Shown here: positions 21,366 through 34,369 of the stretch, piece by piece
How positions within the stretch are numbered: the stretch's first letter is position 1
Layout: each line of letters starts with the position of its first letter
Assembly: GCA_009746045.1 (NCBI GenBank)
Contig: RPFO01000448.1
Location: 2,383,509 to 2,447,508 of the forward strand
Reading direction: 5' to 3'
Source of the DNA: Mesostigma viride
Taxonomy: Eukaryota > Streptophyta > Mesostigmatophyceae > Mesostigmatales > Mesostigmataceae
DNA: 64,000 nt
Translations under genes and position numbers: made by a program
The notes under the pieces: generated by a model
The model's database searches: none
What the model saw: the letters and a program-made list of their open reading frames with translations, nothing else
Told to the model about the DNA's origin: nothing

Positions 21366-24300
21366 CAGAAAGTGCTGAAAATACGGTATTTTTTGCTAGC
21401 AAATGTCACCATGTTACCATGCTGCCGACTCCCAAAAATTTTTTTGACTACATGGCATCATAAGATATCTGATAAGGAACCTTGGTGCCAAATTTGAGGT
21501 CAAACTGACCATTATTCCTTCTCCAAATAATTTCCAGGGGAAGAAAATGGGTTTTCGGATTGATGTGGCCGACGGCACCTATCACCCGGTTTCCGGGTTG
21601 CGGCTGCACGCACGACCACCACCGCGACCGCCTGACGACGTCGCCGTCTAAGGTTGTTGTTTTTTTCCCGGTGCTGCTTTTCTTTGACGACATTGTTACG
21701 GTGTGGCTCAGGTTACACCTCGTGTCTTTTGAGGGTGGCTCCGGATGAGCGGACAGTAGGGATTCATGGCTGCCCTTTTTACGCAAGGTTCCTTTTGCAC
21801 TCACTTGACAATCTTTCAGGATCCTTTTCTTCGGTGCATGGGCAGCCTACCCTTGCTGTTTAAGGACTGTGGCACGTCCTTAATTCACGCGTCGCCAAAC
21901 ATTTGTTTCAGTTGTGGGGGAAACTCTTCCTTTTCTTGTTGGCATCATGACAGTGGAGGCGTTCTAGGTTGAGCTTTGGTTCCTCCCACGTGTATGGTGG
22001 TTTGGTTTTGGTGGGGAGGAGAACAACGGCATTTGTGTTGTTCCCACTATCATCATGGTACTATGGGCAGGGCGAGCTCCCTAGGAGTTGTCCAGATTGG
22101 TGGCAGCTACGTCTGGTTACCCTGAGCAATTTTTTGCGGGGGAGTGGACATCCTGGATGTCTGCAATGTAATTTCCAGACGGCATCACACATGCCAGGGC
22201 AGAACAACAGCATTTACGGGGTTTCCACTATCATACTTGGACAGCTGTGTCTAGTTACCCTGAGAAAATTTCTGCGGGGGAGTGGATATCCCAGGTCTGC
22301 CAAAGGGTTGCCAGATGCTATCATGGAGGCATATGGCATGGTAGATGCCACCACATCAGGGGACATCGGGATACCTGCAGTGGGTTGTCCCCTAGAGGGT
22401 ATCACACGTGCACCCACGAGTTGCCAGGTGTCTCTTGCATGGGTTGCCCACTGGCTAGACGGTGTCCTTTGACACATGTTCCCAGAGGGGGTGGACCACT
22501 TGCTTGACAACGTCCCTTTACAAGTGGGGTGTGGGTCACTTGCCAGTTGGGGCCCTTACCTGCGCCAGACCATTGTGACCACGCATTTACTTCTCCCAGG
22601 ACATGATGGTTACCACTGCTTGTTGGCAGATGGTCCCTGTTGGGCCTAGGAGGTGCACTAGGACAGCAAGTATGGACACCAGGGCTGCTGTCATAGTTCT
22701 TATCTGTGAATATATCTGATATAGTTCTCAGATCAGAATTTTTGACACTGGTCAAGGCGTTTTTAGGCCCATTTTTTCGACTTTTGGGCAGTTCTGCTGG
22801 CTGTTGGACCACCTCAGGCCCTTGTGCTCCTCCGGCTTAGGAGTTCTGGCTACCTGGCACTTGGTAGTAGCCCTGTTCGAGTCTGCTATCTTAACAGGTT
22901 GGCAGTCTGTGGCTTGCCTACTAGGCAGTTTTTCTGAGTGCCATAGTGAAGAGTGCTGGCTCCTTCCTGCAGCCTGATTGACGTTCAGTCAGGGCAGTTG
23001 ACAGCATGTGGTCCTTCTTCCAAGCAGCTTCCGGAGCCAAGCTCATTGGTGTCCGTTCCAGGCCTCCTTCAAGCAGCTTAGTCACTTTTCCACAGCGTGA
23101 CCGGCGCAAGCAGCTAGTCTTGGTTGTCCAGTCAGGCAATAGCTGTGTTGGATACCCACATGTGGGGGTGACGCTGATTGGGCGTTGTGGCAGTAGCCTA
23201 TTGGGGGCTTGAGGTCAGTGGGGGATTGGTGACTTGTCTATGGCGGGCATGGCACATGGGGGCGACGTTGGAGAGTATCCTGGTGGTGGACTAGTGCTGT
23301 TGGTGATGACTGCAAGCACTCATGGTGGCGACTGCAAGCACTCAATGGTGGAGACTTCATCAAGCACTGCATGGTGGCCACTGGCGACTCTGGTGACTTG
23401 GGGACGCCCAAGTGACGCGTATCTGTAATGCTGGTGCCTGCTCCTGACGCTGTGTTGGGTCCTGCCTGCTGGTGGACATCAAGCCAGCCTTGTGCAGATG
23501 AGTAACCTCCTACCCTTGCTTTGCCCTGCTATGGACTTATCCTTGCTTGCATGGTGCCAGGATGGCTTGTTGTCTTGATAGTACACCATCCGCCCTTGAG
23601 CTGATTGCTTGCACAGCATGATGGTTGTATGAATGGGACTGCTTGCACGGGGGGTCTGGCATCATGTTTGCGTGGGTAGGATGTCCTTGTGGGTTGGATG
23701 ATGGGCGGGATCAACGGAGCTACAACTGTGGGGCCGGCTGGAATCTTTGGCATGACAGTGATGACAATGGTGCCCACTCCGTTGACTCTTAATTGAGGCG
23801 TTGGACTACTTGGTGCTGGGCGGGGGCTCACATGAGCTTAGAGGTGTGGGTTAGTTGGGGGACCCATTCAGCCCTCTATCACCCTTACAACCTGCCTCAT
23901 GTGCATCAGTATCCGTGGTACACTGACATTAATACCATTTGGCAGTCTACGTGGTCCACGGACGTGGATACTACTTTCCATGCTTTGACTAGGGGGACAT
24001 GGTTCAGTCTACTTGCTAGGGCCCTGCCAAGCTGAGGGTGTATCTGTTTGATGACTGATGGCCTCATCCAGCATACCCTTACGCTGCCCTACTTGTGCAA
24101 CCTTGTCTTGGGCTCCTTCGATCCTAATGCCCACATTACCTTGCATGGTAGTGCCACCTGGATGGTTGCGGGGAGTGATGTTGTTGCTGGGGCCCTGCCA
24201 AGCTTGGGCACATCAGTTGGCTGATTGGTGATTGCTTTCAGTCTGCTCTCAAGCTGCCTTGTATGCAACTCTGTCTTGGACACTTTGCTGTAGTTCCCAC

Positions 24301-27234
24301 CCCATCTTTAGTCATGAGGTGCATAGGACGTCTTAATAGAGCGACCCTGCAGGCCACCAGTGGTTTAGTGGGCTGAGAGACTTGCCTCCCCCACCCTTCT
24401 CTGGTTGGCTGGGCCTCTGTCTTCATGCGTATCCCATGGCGTTTGTTCCTGCTAGGTCATGCTGTCAATCTTGGGAAGCTGATACCAGGATTATTACAGC
24501 TTATTCTACGCAGAGGGGTGGAATTATTAGGCATGCTGGTAGTCTCCAGTTTACCAGTTATGCTGAGGGGGATTTGTGTGGGGAGCAGGGCGTGCAGGGG
24601 ATTGGGCTGCACCTAACCCTTGCATGGGGGTAGCGTGTGCTACGATTTACAAGTTGGGGCATACCGTTCATAATGCTGGTGAGGCATTACTGATCTTCTG
24701 CTATCCCTCTCAAGGCTGTGGATGGTTTTCCCAGGCATCTTATGGAGAAATAGTGTGCCTTGTGATTATCATAGGCCACTGGCTATGGGTTTGAGTGTAC
24801 TAGCTACTAAGGAGATGTGGCTTTACCTCACTCTCACTCCTTTGGTGCGACTGGAGGGGGGGAATTTTGTTCTGGTGGGGAGGAGATCTGTGAGGATCAT
24901 AGCGTGGATTCACCCTGGGATTTCAGTTCATCCTGTCGGGCTCACCTCATAGATCCCTGACTATGTGGTATCCTGGTTTCGCTGGCCATCGGTGGGCTAT
25001 TTTGGCTGTGCCTTGTGGCACCTCCCCAACCTGCTGACGGGTACCCACTGGTGACAACCCTGTCCACGGCCTCTCTTCATCATGGGTGTACTTCTGAGAT
25101 ACCCTTGCTCTTCCTGAGGCGACCCTGTTGGCGACGTCTTCCTGCTGGATTGCTCCTGCCTCTTGGTGACTGCACTTCCACCTGGGGCGCTGTTGACGTT
25201 TCCTCGTTCCAGTTTGCGTGGACTGACGGGTGTCAGCAGGCCTTGGACTTGCTGCAGCAGAAGCTCACGCCAGCCCCTGTGTTAGGATTGAGCATTCTTG
25301 GAATCCATCCAGCCTGCTATGACCTGTTGGTGATCTGAGGGAGGTCCCCAGTTGGGATGGATTGGGGATTTATTATGGCTCGGTTACCTGCCACTCTGTT
25401 GTGGTGATACAGCATCTGTCCCTGACTACCTCTTCCCTTGAGAAGGGCTGGAATCTTTGGGTGTGCTGTGGTGACTAGCTTTGATGAGCCTTGGACCCTG
25501 GCAGCCCAGTTAGTTATGGGGGTTGGCTGTATAGAGGGTTAGCCTTGCTACATGACACTCTGCTTCCTGCCCTGATCAAGCAGTGAGAGTTGTCAGTATT
25601 TCGTGGCATGGATCCCTGTGGATGACCCGTTATCCCTGGGAATGTCAGGCTTGTCTTTCACCCGTGGACTCTAGCTGAGGGAGGGTGGTGTCCCAGAACA
25701 TGGAGTGGCCTCGCCTTGTTTGGCTTAGGTGCCTTGATCCTGTTTACTCCTTCTTGGATTCATGTGGACTCATTGAATCCGACGGGGATCTGAGTTGAGT
25801 GGGATGGACTCTGGTGGGAGTTTGGTTGGACTAAGCTGAGATGACATCCAGATTTTGGTGACCAGTTTCTGAGGATGGTTGAGGGGATCTGAGCTTGGAT
25901 GGCACATGGAGAGTGACTTCTGTGTTGTACCCTCGACATATGGAGTGGTTCACCTAGGGCTTGATTCCTGGTATGATTAAGACACGTGGTTCATGTCTGC
26001 ATGCACGTCTTCGTGTACCAGACCAATAGTATATACCTGGAGGTTTCTACCTTGGTGCTGCTGAGTGGCCTATGTGGATCATAGGAACTGCACGGGCCCC
26101 TGTGACCACTATGAGACTTTGGCCAAGGCGTTGGCTGCACTCAACAGAGAGGAGGGGGAGGTGAGCTCTGAAGGCTATGTGGAGGAGGTCCTATCTCAGC
26201 TGCACACAAGCCTGTATGAGAGTGGCTCCCCTTTTTGTGGCTCATCTGCTGCATAGGATGTATGCATTGTCACCAGGACCTGAGATTGACATGAGGCCTG
26301 CTGAGGGGCAGGACATGCTGGCAGCCTTACCTGAGGCCTTGAAGGAGGCATTTACTCAGTTGCAGCCAGTGAGTATGGGAGAGGCTTCCTACATGGAGCT
26401 GTTGGAGTTTTCAGTTCAGAAGGGTGACTTTGATTTGGTTCCTTCTTCCTCCAGCTCTGCCAGAAGGTGTTTTCCTTTGGAGACTTCTAACCTCTTTTGC
26501 AATCCAGGGTTGCCCAAGTACACTGTGGAACAAGGTCCGTCAGACGCCACTAAGGGTGCTGGTGCCTCTGATAGGTGCTAAGTGGTCGGTGGTCAAGACC
26601 TTTCTGCAGTTCTGGTGGGCGTACAGATCATGGGTGAGCAGGCACAAGACGTCCTCTACTTGGGTGATGGACCCTGAGAGTCAGTCTGTGGTGCTCCTCT
26701 CCTATCCAGGGGCATGCCTTCGCTGTGCTGCCCAGATGGTGGCAGGGGCTGCTGAGACTTGCGTGGTGCTGCAGGTCAGCAGGAACTGGCTAGAGTTGGC
26801 CCACATGGTGGAGTAGTTTCCCATGTGTGGACCCAAGGGCAAGGATGGCCTGAATGGAGATTGGTTTAGCCTGTGAGGAACAGGGCTGAGAAGGAAAGGG
26901 GGCTTTGGATTGTGGTGTGAGGGGGGGGTTCCAGGATGGATGATGGGGGGGCTCCATTCCAGTTCTGATGTTCCAGTCCAGAGTTCCAGAATTCCAGAAT
27001 GATGACGGGATGACTTCCAGTATTGCTGTGTTTATCTGGGCTTGTAGTGGATAAGGATGTGACTTGTCTGCTGTAGAGACCTGTGACTAGATGTTTATGA
27101 GATAGGAGGCCCTGTTTCCAGGGATGTAAAAACCCATCTGCTTTTCCCAAGAGATGGTGGATTTCTGTTCAATGTTCCTCTGCCTTCAAGAGTTGGCTAT
27201 TGGACCTGGGAGGTCCAGTTTTGAGGGGGAGATA
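21366..27234 (+). other. degenerate interior of the gypsy-type element
   Basis: No intact ORF. The best remnant is at about 25190-25300, where FAWTDGCQQALDLLQQKLTPAP matches the connector between reverse transcriptase and RNase H of Ty3/gypsy elements. Short open stretches at 26065-26256, 26177-26581 and 26424-26816 may be pieces of one decayed frame. Near-duplicate segments (GTTACCCTGAG..AATTT.TGCGGGGGAGTGGA) lie at about 22110 and 22250. TTGAGGGGGAGATA at 27221-27234 abuts the right LTR and fits a polypurine tract. Confidence 0.6.
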
Positions 27235-28013
27235 TGTAACAAGCAAAAATGACTTTGTTGTTACATCCTTTGTTTTGTGAATGTTTGGCTTTTATTCGAG
27301 GACTTTTGGATCAGTATTGAGAAAGTTATGAGGTTTCTAAGACGACGGTACTTGGAGCTGATACTTTGTCAACCAACTGATAGGAACCCTCATTGGTCGT
27401 GGCCTGATCCACGTAGGGTTGTAGTTTGTTGGTTGGTACTACTGATAGGAGCCCTCATTGGTCGTGGCCTGATCCACGTGGGGTTGTAGTTTGTTGGTTG
27501 GTACTATTGAGTCTTAAATGCTCCTTTGGGACTTCAGTGCTTACGACAGATTTAGGATCTCATGGAAAGATTCTGCCAGGCTGTGTGTGGTGTTGTTCTG
27601 TTCTGTGTGATTAGGATGGATACGAAGATCTTGTATAGAATTCCATGATTCTGATTGGTTCTCTTCAGGCTAAGGTTGGAGCAAGTTCGACAAGCACGTC
27701 GATATCAAGGACGTGGGGTCGCCATTGTTGCTACGTTGGTTTTGATTCACCATGGTATAATAAAGCTTGGCTTTGTTGTCCAATCCATAAGAGCCCCTTG
27801 GCTATAGACGTCCTTCAGTTCCACAGAGGTCGTCTATACACGAGCTTGTCTTTGTGTCTACAAGGGGTGTGATTCCCTAAATCACGTGCTGTGGAATTTC
27901 CATCTCAACGTTGCTCGGATACTTGAAGTTCAGCAACTCAAGAAAGCAACCCAGGTAAAAGATCTTTCATATTGGACTGTGGATGATGCTGATGATCATT
28001 TTTAGTCGTTACA
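27235..28013 (+). repeat. gypsy-type 3' LTR
   Basis: Partner of 16105-16887. Ends TTTTTAGTCGTTACA, followed by the target copy GACGC. Confidence 0.9.
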
Positions 28014-28553
28014 GACGCGCAGATGCACATTGACCGCCTGGCACTGAACCCACTGGTCACACTCAGCCCGGAAACCCCCACCCTGCACATGGCCTACGTT
28101 GAGAATGGGGGTCCCAGGAGGGGGATTGACCTAGTGAAGATCCTCCTCCCAGGCACATACCAGCCAGATGACACGGGCAAGATACCGGATGCGGCCGGGC
28201 GATGGCTACTAACGTCCAAGAAGCAACTTTTCGAGGGCAGCAGCACCCCCTGGCCACAGTACAGGCCTGTCCGCCGCCAGGACCAGCCAGCCGCGGACAC
28301 CGAGCCACCGGGATCGCCGCAGCACATTACCAACGCCGCCAATGGGGCAGAGCTCAGCCTACCGGAGAATCTTGAGTCGAGGGGGACGAGATCGGGGAAC
28401 ACATGGACACGGAGGCGACGGGGCAAGGAACTAAGCGGGCCCGGCAGGCAGCCAACCGCGGCGACAACGGGATCACCCACAACACCGGCCTGGACATCCG
28501 TGGCGGCGCCGGACGCAACGGACGTGGCGGCCGCGCCAACCGTGACTAGGTAA
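28014..28553 (+). pseudogene. LINE ORF1, segment 4 (C-terminus)
   Basis: After the gypsy-type element the ORF1 frame resumes at the duplicated GACGC (codons GAC GCG CAG ATG). It runs to TAA at 28551-28553. The C-terminal part is rich in Pro, Arg, Thr and Ala. ORF2 starts 23 bases later at 28577, the usual tight spacing for an L1-type LINE. Confidence 0.75.
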
Positions 28554-28576
28554 GACCTGCCTGATACGCCACTAAC

Positions 28577-30108
28577 ATGAGCCAACTCACCATAGTATCA
28601 TGGAATGTACGTGGTCTCAATAGCTATGGAGTACGTACTGCTACTAGCATACCCAATACTACCGTAGTGGCTCTTATATGTGTACGCTTAATTATCGTAC
28701 GAGGGCTTTTAGCGATTTTTGTTACGCGTACGGGGTTTTTGGGATTTTTTCTTAGTGCACGTAGGTATATCATAAGGGTATATCGTAGGTATATTTGGGA
28801 GGCAGTACCCTAGGGACAACATATGGAAGCCCCTCATACGTATATCGTAGCACCTGAGGGTGATATCTTGGGATGTACGAGGCCGGAAGGAGTTTTTTTT
28901 TCGGCCTGTACGGGGTCGATTCGTACATAATTAGGCGTACTGATATAAGAGCCACTACGGTACTCGTATCAAGCAAAGCCCTTCACCTCGCATCATTACT
29001 GCAGGGCTACGGCGGCCCAGCCCATGAGATCTGGCTGGGCCTGCAAGAGCATAAAATTCAAGGCCCGGGGGTCACGGCCAACAAAGCAGTGAGAGCACTA
29101 GCTCCTAATAGTGAGAGTCGCTGGGCCTGGGCGCGAGGAACCCAGGGGGGCACAGCTTTGATTCAATACCGTAAAACGGCTTCCTCACACCTCACCTGCC
29201 ACACTTGGTCCCAACCGGTAGATACGGCGGCGGCTCAATGGCAAGGCCGCTGGGTACGACAGCACATCACCTGGGGTAGCAAGCAGGGGTACCTTCTTTC
29301 AATTTACGCCCCAACCGACCCAGCTGAACAACATAATTTTTTCAAAGACATGTTTCAGATGATCCACGCCATTATTTCCCACGGCCTGGAGGTCATATTG
29401 ATGGGTGATTTCAATCTAGACATGGCGGCGCACCCTCAATCACGTACAAACCCCTTTCACGAACAGCTACTAGAGCTTAACCTACACGACCTACTGCGCT
29501 CCAGGGACAACGACCACACTTGGCTTGCAACACGCGACGGTCACCGCATCACACGCCGTCTAGACAGAATCTATGCCACGCACGCTTGGGCGGACCTTGT
29601 ATGTCATGCTAGGGTAGATCGCTCTATCACTCTTTCGGACCACTACCCTTGTATTATCACCTTAACGCACCACACCCCACCGACGCGGGGACCCGGTATC
29701 CCCCGCTTCAACCGAGACTTATTGAGGGATCAAACATTCACGGCTCAAGTAAAAGCTTTTTGGCGAGAGTGGGTGGCCAGCATCCCTCACTATACCGATC
29801 ATTGTCGATGGATGCAAGCCGGCCTACAACATGTATTGCAACTTTCCAAGAAATACACTGCTGAGCTTAGACAACAGAAAGGCCATGAATACCGATGTTA
29901 CGAACGTATTGTCAACCGTCTACAACTTAAGCAAACACTCACTACTTATGACATGGCGAAAATGCAACAAGCCCAGCTAGCCTTGGACAAACTGCGATAC
30001 GAAAGACACGCTAACGCCATAGATGCGGAAAACCTTTGGTGGCACACAACGGGGGAAAAAATGAATAAAAATATTTTGCACTCCCCAAGCAACGAACACA
30101 CACGCTGA
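28577..30108 (+). pseudogene. LINE ORF2, part 1: APE-type endonuclease (interrupted by a MITE)
   Basis: Starts at ATG 28577 (MSQLTIVSWNVRGLNS) and is cut after codon 16 by an insertion at 28625; the same protein resumes at 28975 (KALHLASLLQ). Endonuclease landmarks are all present in order: SWNVRGLN, LQEHKI with the catalytic Glu, ILMGDFNLD, RLDRIYAT and SLSDHY-like TLSDHYP. After the endonuclease the frame runs into TGA at 30106-30108. The protein continues in another frame (LITEIHDDQG onward), so there is a frameshift near 30086-30105. The element can no longer make a full ORF2 protein. Confidence 0.85.
28625..28971. mobile_element. 347-bp MITE with inverted-repeat arms
   Basis: Lies between two AGC copies (28622-28624 and 28972-28974), both on LINE codon boundaries. 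Left arm ACCGTAGTGGCTCTTATAT..GTACGC.TAATTAT.GTACGA (about 28661-28702) is mirrored on the right (about 28922-28961). The centre is also palindromic around TATATCGTAGGTATAT. No coding capacity. A 3-bp duplication would fit the PIF/Harbinger or CACTA groups, but the ends are too degenerate to decide. Confidence 0.7.
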
Positions 30109-30830
30109 TAACTGAAATTCACGACGACCAGGGCATCCACACCGACACCCATTCCATACTAAACAGCGGTCATCAATATTTTACGAAGCTATTCCGAAGT
30201 AAACCGCACCCTCAAGCACCTCAAGCTATCCACCAAGTCCTTCAGGCGATACCACGGCGCCTCACCACCACGCAGCAGCAAGAACTAGATCAGACACCCA
30301 CACAAGCTGAGACACAGGCTGCTATGCTCAAAATCAAACTCGGCAGTGCACCCGGCGTGGACGGCATCCCTGTAGAATTTTGGAGGAAGTTTTGGCCCGA
30401 CCTTTCTGCCGGCTTTTACAAATGCGTCCTCGAAGTATGGCGCACAGGTATCGTCCCTGGCAACTGGGCAGAAACCGCACTAATCCTCATATTTAAAAAG
30501 GGGTCTAAAACTCAATGGCAAAACTACCGTCCCATACGACTACTCACGGTTGCGTACAAAATCATCAGTAAAATACTACAACTACGCATTTACACAGTAC
30601 TCGACGACCTAATCGGTCCGGAACAAGTCGGCTTCCGCGCTAACCTACACATAAACGATAGCATTACCATGCTTATGGACATAGTGGAAAAAGCGTGGCG
30701 CCACAACATACTCGGCATCATACTATTCTGGGATTTCAAAAAAGCTTTTGACCGCATGTGTTGGGACTACCTCGAGAAGACATTGCGCGGTTTCGGATTT
30801 GGGGCACTTTCACGCATGTCACCATCGGTA
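30109..30830 (+). pseudogene. LINE ORF2, part 2: reverse transcriptase N-terminal half
   Basis: Frame shifted from part 1. Typical non-LTR RT blocks are readable: SAPGVDGIPVEFWRKFW, NWAETALILIFKKG, NYRPIRLLTVAYKIISKIL, GPEQVGFR, and ILFWDFKKAFDRM with the first catalytic Asp. The frame is lost near 30797 (GGATTTGGGGCACT), after which the protein continues in a third frame. Confidence 0.85.
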
Positions 30831-33284
30831 TGATTAAATCGCTCTCATGGACCCTACTCCTAAACGGGCACTTCTCACGCACAGGCACTAGCTCTAGGTC
30901 ACTCCCACAAGGCGACTGCATGTCCCCGCTCCTGTTTCTTCTTGCGCATGCCGGGCTGTTCTTTTTGCACGCTCGCGACAACAGGATCAGGGGCTTCCCC
31001 ATCCAAGGTAAACCGCGAGGTTTGTTCCAAACTGCTTATGTTGATGACACCACTAATGTCTGTACCTCCACTACCGATGTGCATGCTATCATGGAGAATA
31101 TCACGACATACTCTATGGCCTCTCAACAGCGGTGTAACGTGCAAAAGTCCACGGGGCTGCACATCGGGAGAGGATCCTCCCCCCGCTTATCACTCCCTAA
31201 TCTGCCTGTGACATGGGTCCAGCCAGACGGTCACCACCTATTACACAACTGCCCTATCGGCTGCACTATGGATGGACGTCTTGCTGAACACCCCACCTTT
31301 TTGTATGACAACACAACACACAGTGGCAAACTCACAGGCATGCTCCAAGCGGCATCAAGATGGGCAGCGGTTCCCCGTCTCAGCCTACGGGGCAGGGTCC
31401 TCCTCACCAACCAAATGTTATTCTCCAAAGTGCTCTACTACTGCCAAGGTCACCCACCTAACGAGTACACCACCAAGATCATCCAACGAATCGGCAGCAA
31501 TTTTGTTTGGAAACAGCAGGGTATCATAACACACACGGTGCCGGGATGGATCGATCGGGACATGTCCTATATGCCATGGGTTCAAGGAGGCTTGGGCTTA
31601 CATAATATGGAGTGGCGCTTATGGTCAGTGTACACCAAACAGATCCTAACCGCTTTCATAGGCGTAAACGCACACCCTGGTTGTATGTTGGCACAAGAAG
31701 CTTTCGCCACAACCTATACCCACAACAATGGTACATCATGGCACTTGGGGGCAGCAATACTTACATGTGCGCTCACTTCGTATAAAGGCTTATCATGGTA
31801 CTGGGCACGTATGTGGAAAGGTTATAAGAACCTAAAACCGGACAGAATTGCTCACCCTACCACGCGGGAAGAGGTGGCACGCCAACCATTATATTTCAAT
31901 GATTTGCTGCGCGATAGTGAGCATAATGTGTTTGGTGTTTTAAGCGGCCGCAACCCATATGAGGGCTTTTTGACGGCCAACCCGCCGGTTACGCGAATCA
32001 TCGATTTATACGCGGCTGACGGTGACCGATATCGCCTCCTAACATACACGGAAATCAGTGCGTGGATCGCAAACATGCCCAGCCGACCAGCTTGGGACAA
32101 CCTTCTACAAGCAATTCCCGCAGGATGGCATACCCTCATGACAACCCCACGCAAACCCCTACAAGTCGGGGAATGGGTGAGCTATTACCCGGATCGCGAC
32201 ACGTCCATACATAAGGGCTGCATCGTTGCGGTCGCGTCGACGGGCGTTACCATACAATTGCTCCAGGAGACACCCGACGGTCAAGGACTTCTCGGCAAAT
32301 TGATTACATCGTACGCCTACATTCCAGCATTTCAATGTCACCGCATTCGAGTGGTCCCGTGGTCACTGTCACAGGCGTGCATGTTACCCCTGGACCCCAC
32401 CACAGTGATACGCGACACCACATGGCTACATGTTGGCAAGGGGCGACTGGACACGCTTGCTCTAGACCCGCTAGAATTTGGGTGGGTCCTCACATCTGGC
32501 GGCACCCCCATGACGAAGTGCCTTTTCGAGTACACGGCAGACTGGGGATACCGGCTACTTCTACATAAAAATCATAGGATGCACCCGGGTCGCCTGCGCT
32601 GGCACCCCGAGTGGCCGGGCTACACCTGGATCAAGAACATTACCTTGGCAGTTGATCACCCATTGGTTGACAAACGGGCCACCGACGTCCAGCACCTGCT
32701 TATGCATCGGGCCATCGGGGTCAATTCCCAATTGCACCACCGGTACTCCCACGCGGCGGCGTGCTTATGCAACTTTCCAGATGAAACAATTGAGCACAGA
32801 TTTCTGGACTGCCAACTCGCAGGGGTTTGGCAATGGCTGCTGGGTATATGGGCCAAGTGGATGGCTATTACAGCTCCCCCCACCACCGTCACACTATCTA
32901 CGGTTATTTTCGGCATCACGGGATTACGGGACGCGAGCCTCACAGCCAACCAGATGGCATGATGGATATGGCTCCGCACGACGATGCTTCACACCATATG
33001 GCAAGTTCGCAACGAGACCGTATTCACGTTACGTGCCGCGTACACGAGAGGTGCCGTGGTCCGCCGGTTTATCTCATCTTGGAACCTGGCTATGCGTCGT
33101 TACTGGCTCCTGGCGACGGAACAACACAAAGTATGGGACCCGGGCCCTAACAATGACACCCCCAGCCGGCCCACTGGAAGTCTTCCATGCACTCATGGGC
33201 ATGAACCAGGTCTTTACACGTATGCCGGATGACGATACATCTACAGTACAATGGCTACCTTGGTCGCAGGGCGCGCCTTATTAA
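30758..33284 (+). pseudogene. LINE ORF2, part 3: RT C-terminal half and zf-RVT zinc finger
   Basis: The coding frame here contains the RT active site AYVDDTT, the SLPQGDCMSPLLF block and the thumb. The C-terminal zinc finger CLCNFPDETIEHRFLDC near 32765 is typical of L1-like LINEs of plants and algae (zf-RVT). A TGA at 32960-32962 stands where the neighbouring sequence suggests an Arg codon (CGA to TGA, the common CpG decay). The same frame then continues (WIWLRTTMLHTIWQ) until about 33140, where another shift leads to the final stretch ending at 33284. Together with parts 1 and 2 this shows at least three frameshifts and one nonsense change. Confidence 0.85.
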
Positions 33285-34097
33285 TGCGGGCAACCCAATT
33301 TAGGCACAACTAGGCATTTCAGGCTATTTTTGGCATACCTGGGTCACCTTAACTGTTATATGGAAATAAACTAACACCCATTTCACCGGAAAGTTTATTC
33401 CCGCGAGTTGCGTAGGTGGTACTCGGAATTAAACTATTATGCCGTATGCAACAGTGCGTCGCCGTCTGTCGCCGTACCTTTAGAGCGGGCCGGAAGCACG
33501 AGTGAACAGGACTGGTGACGGTACAGGTGGCAGCCTGGCAGCCGGCAGGCCGGCCGGCGTAAATTTGCTGGCGAGTGGCGACCATGGCGAACACAAGACA
33601 TATTTTCGGCATATTCGACCGCGAGTGGGCTTATTACTTAACTACTCGAGAACGACAGTCGAAGAACGAAGCAAACACGATTACTGATTAGCAACTTGTC
33701 ACAGCAGACACGCCTACCCTCTAGTTCCCAGGAGTTGTGCTTGCCGAGTCTGTAACGAGCCCATTTTTACTTGAAAAGACATATCCCATTTTAGCCCTGT
33801 AAAGGTACTCAGGTGATTTCTCTATTCACGGTGCCCAACGTCTTGGCAAACCTCTGTGGAGCTTTCTGACCCGTATGCTAGGAGCTTGCCAGAGAATGAG
33901 AGAAAGCTGATTGTGTTAGAGAAACCAATATGGCAGGAAGCCCTAGGGCCACACTTGATTAGCATGGCATTCAGATATCGGGCTGTGCATACCTCACATC
34001 TGTGCACCATCTAGCCGGAATCCCTCGCTGTGTTTACTTTTGGCCACGGACTTGCTAATTGCCTTGTAATACGAGGGTGATGGCAAGGAACCACGGT
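33285..34097. other. LINE 3' flank and region upstream of the EF-hand gene
   Basis: No supported gene. The first part is probably the LINE 3' UTR; its end and tail were not recognised. The last part precedes the TATA box of the next gene. Confidence 0.4.
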
Positions 34098-34105
34098 TAT
34101 AAATA
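34098..34105 (+). promoter_or_regulatory. TATA box of the EF-hand gene
   Basis: TATAAATA lies 265 bp before the ATG at 34370, in a plausible position for transcription start near 34130. Two short upstream ORFs follow (ATG 34266 to TGA 34319 and ATG 34288 to TGA 34338) and could dampen translation. Confidence 0.5.
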
Positions 34106-34369
34106 CGACTTTAAGGTTGGCTTGCCGCTGTTAACAAGCTCGACGATTTTGACAGCTCCTGAAAGCTAGCGCTTCCTTGAACTCAATGCTAGTAGGTTTC
34201 ATTGTGGCCTTCAGGCTTGTGCGCCACTGGTCGCAGTTGCAAGAGGAGTTGATCAGCAGCGTACGATGATCTCCCAGGAAAGTTTCCATGGACGTTTACA
34301 GATTCATCGCCAACTGTGACTACGTTCCACGGGGGTGACCCCATTTGGGTCAGCTTGTTTGGGCGTAGG

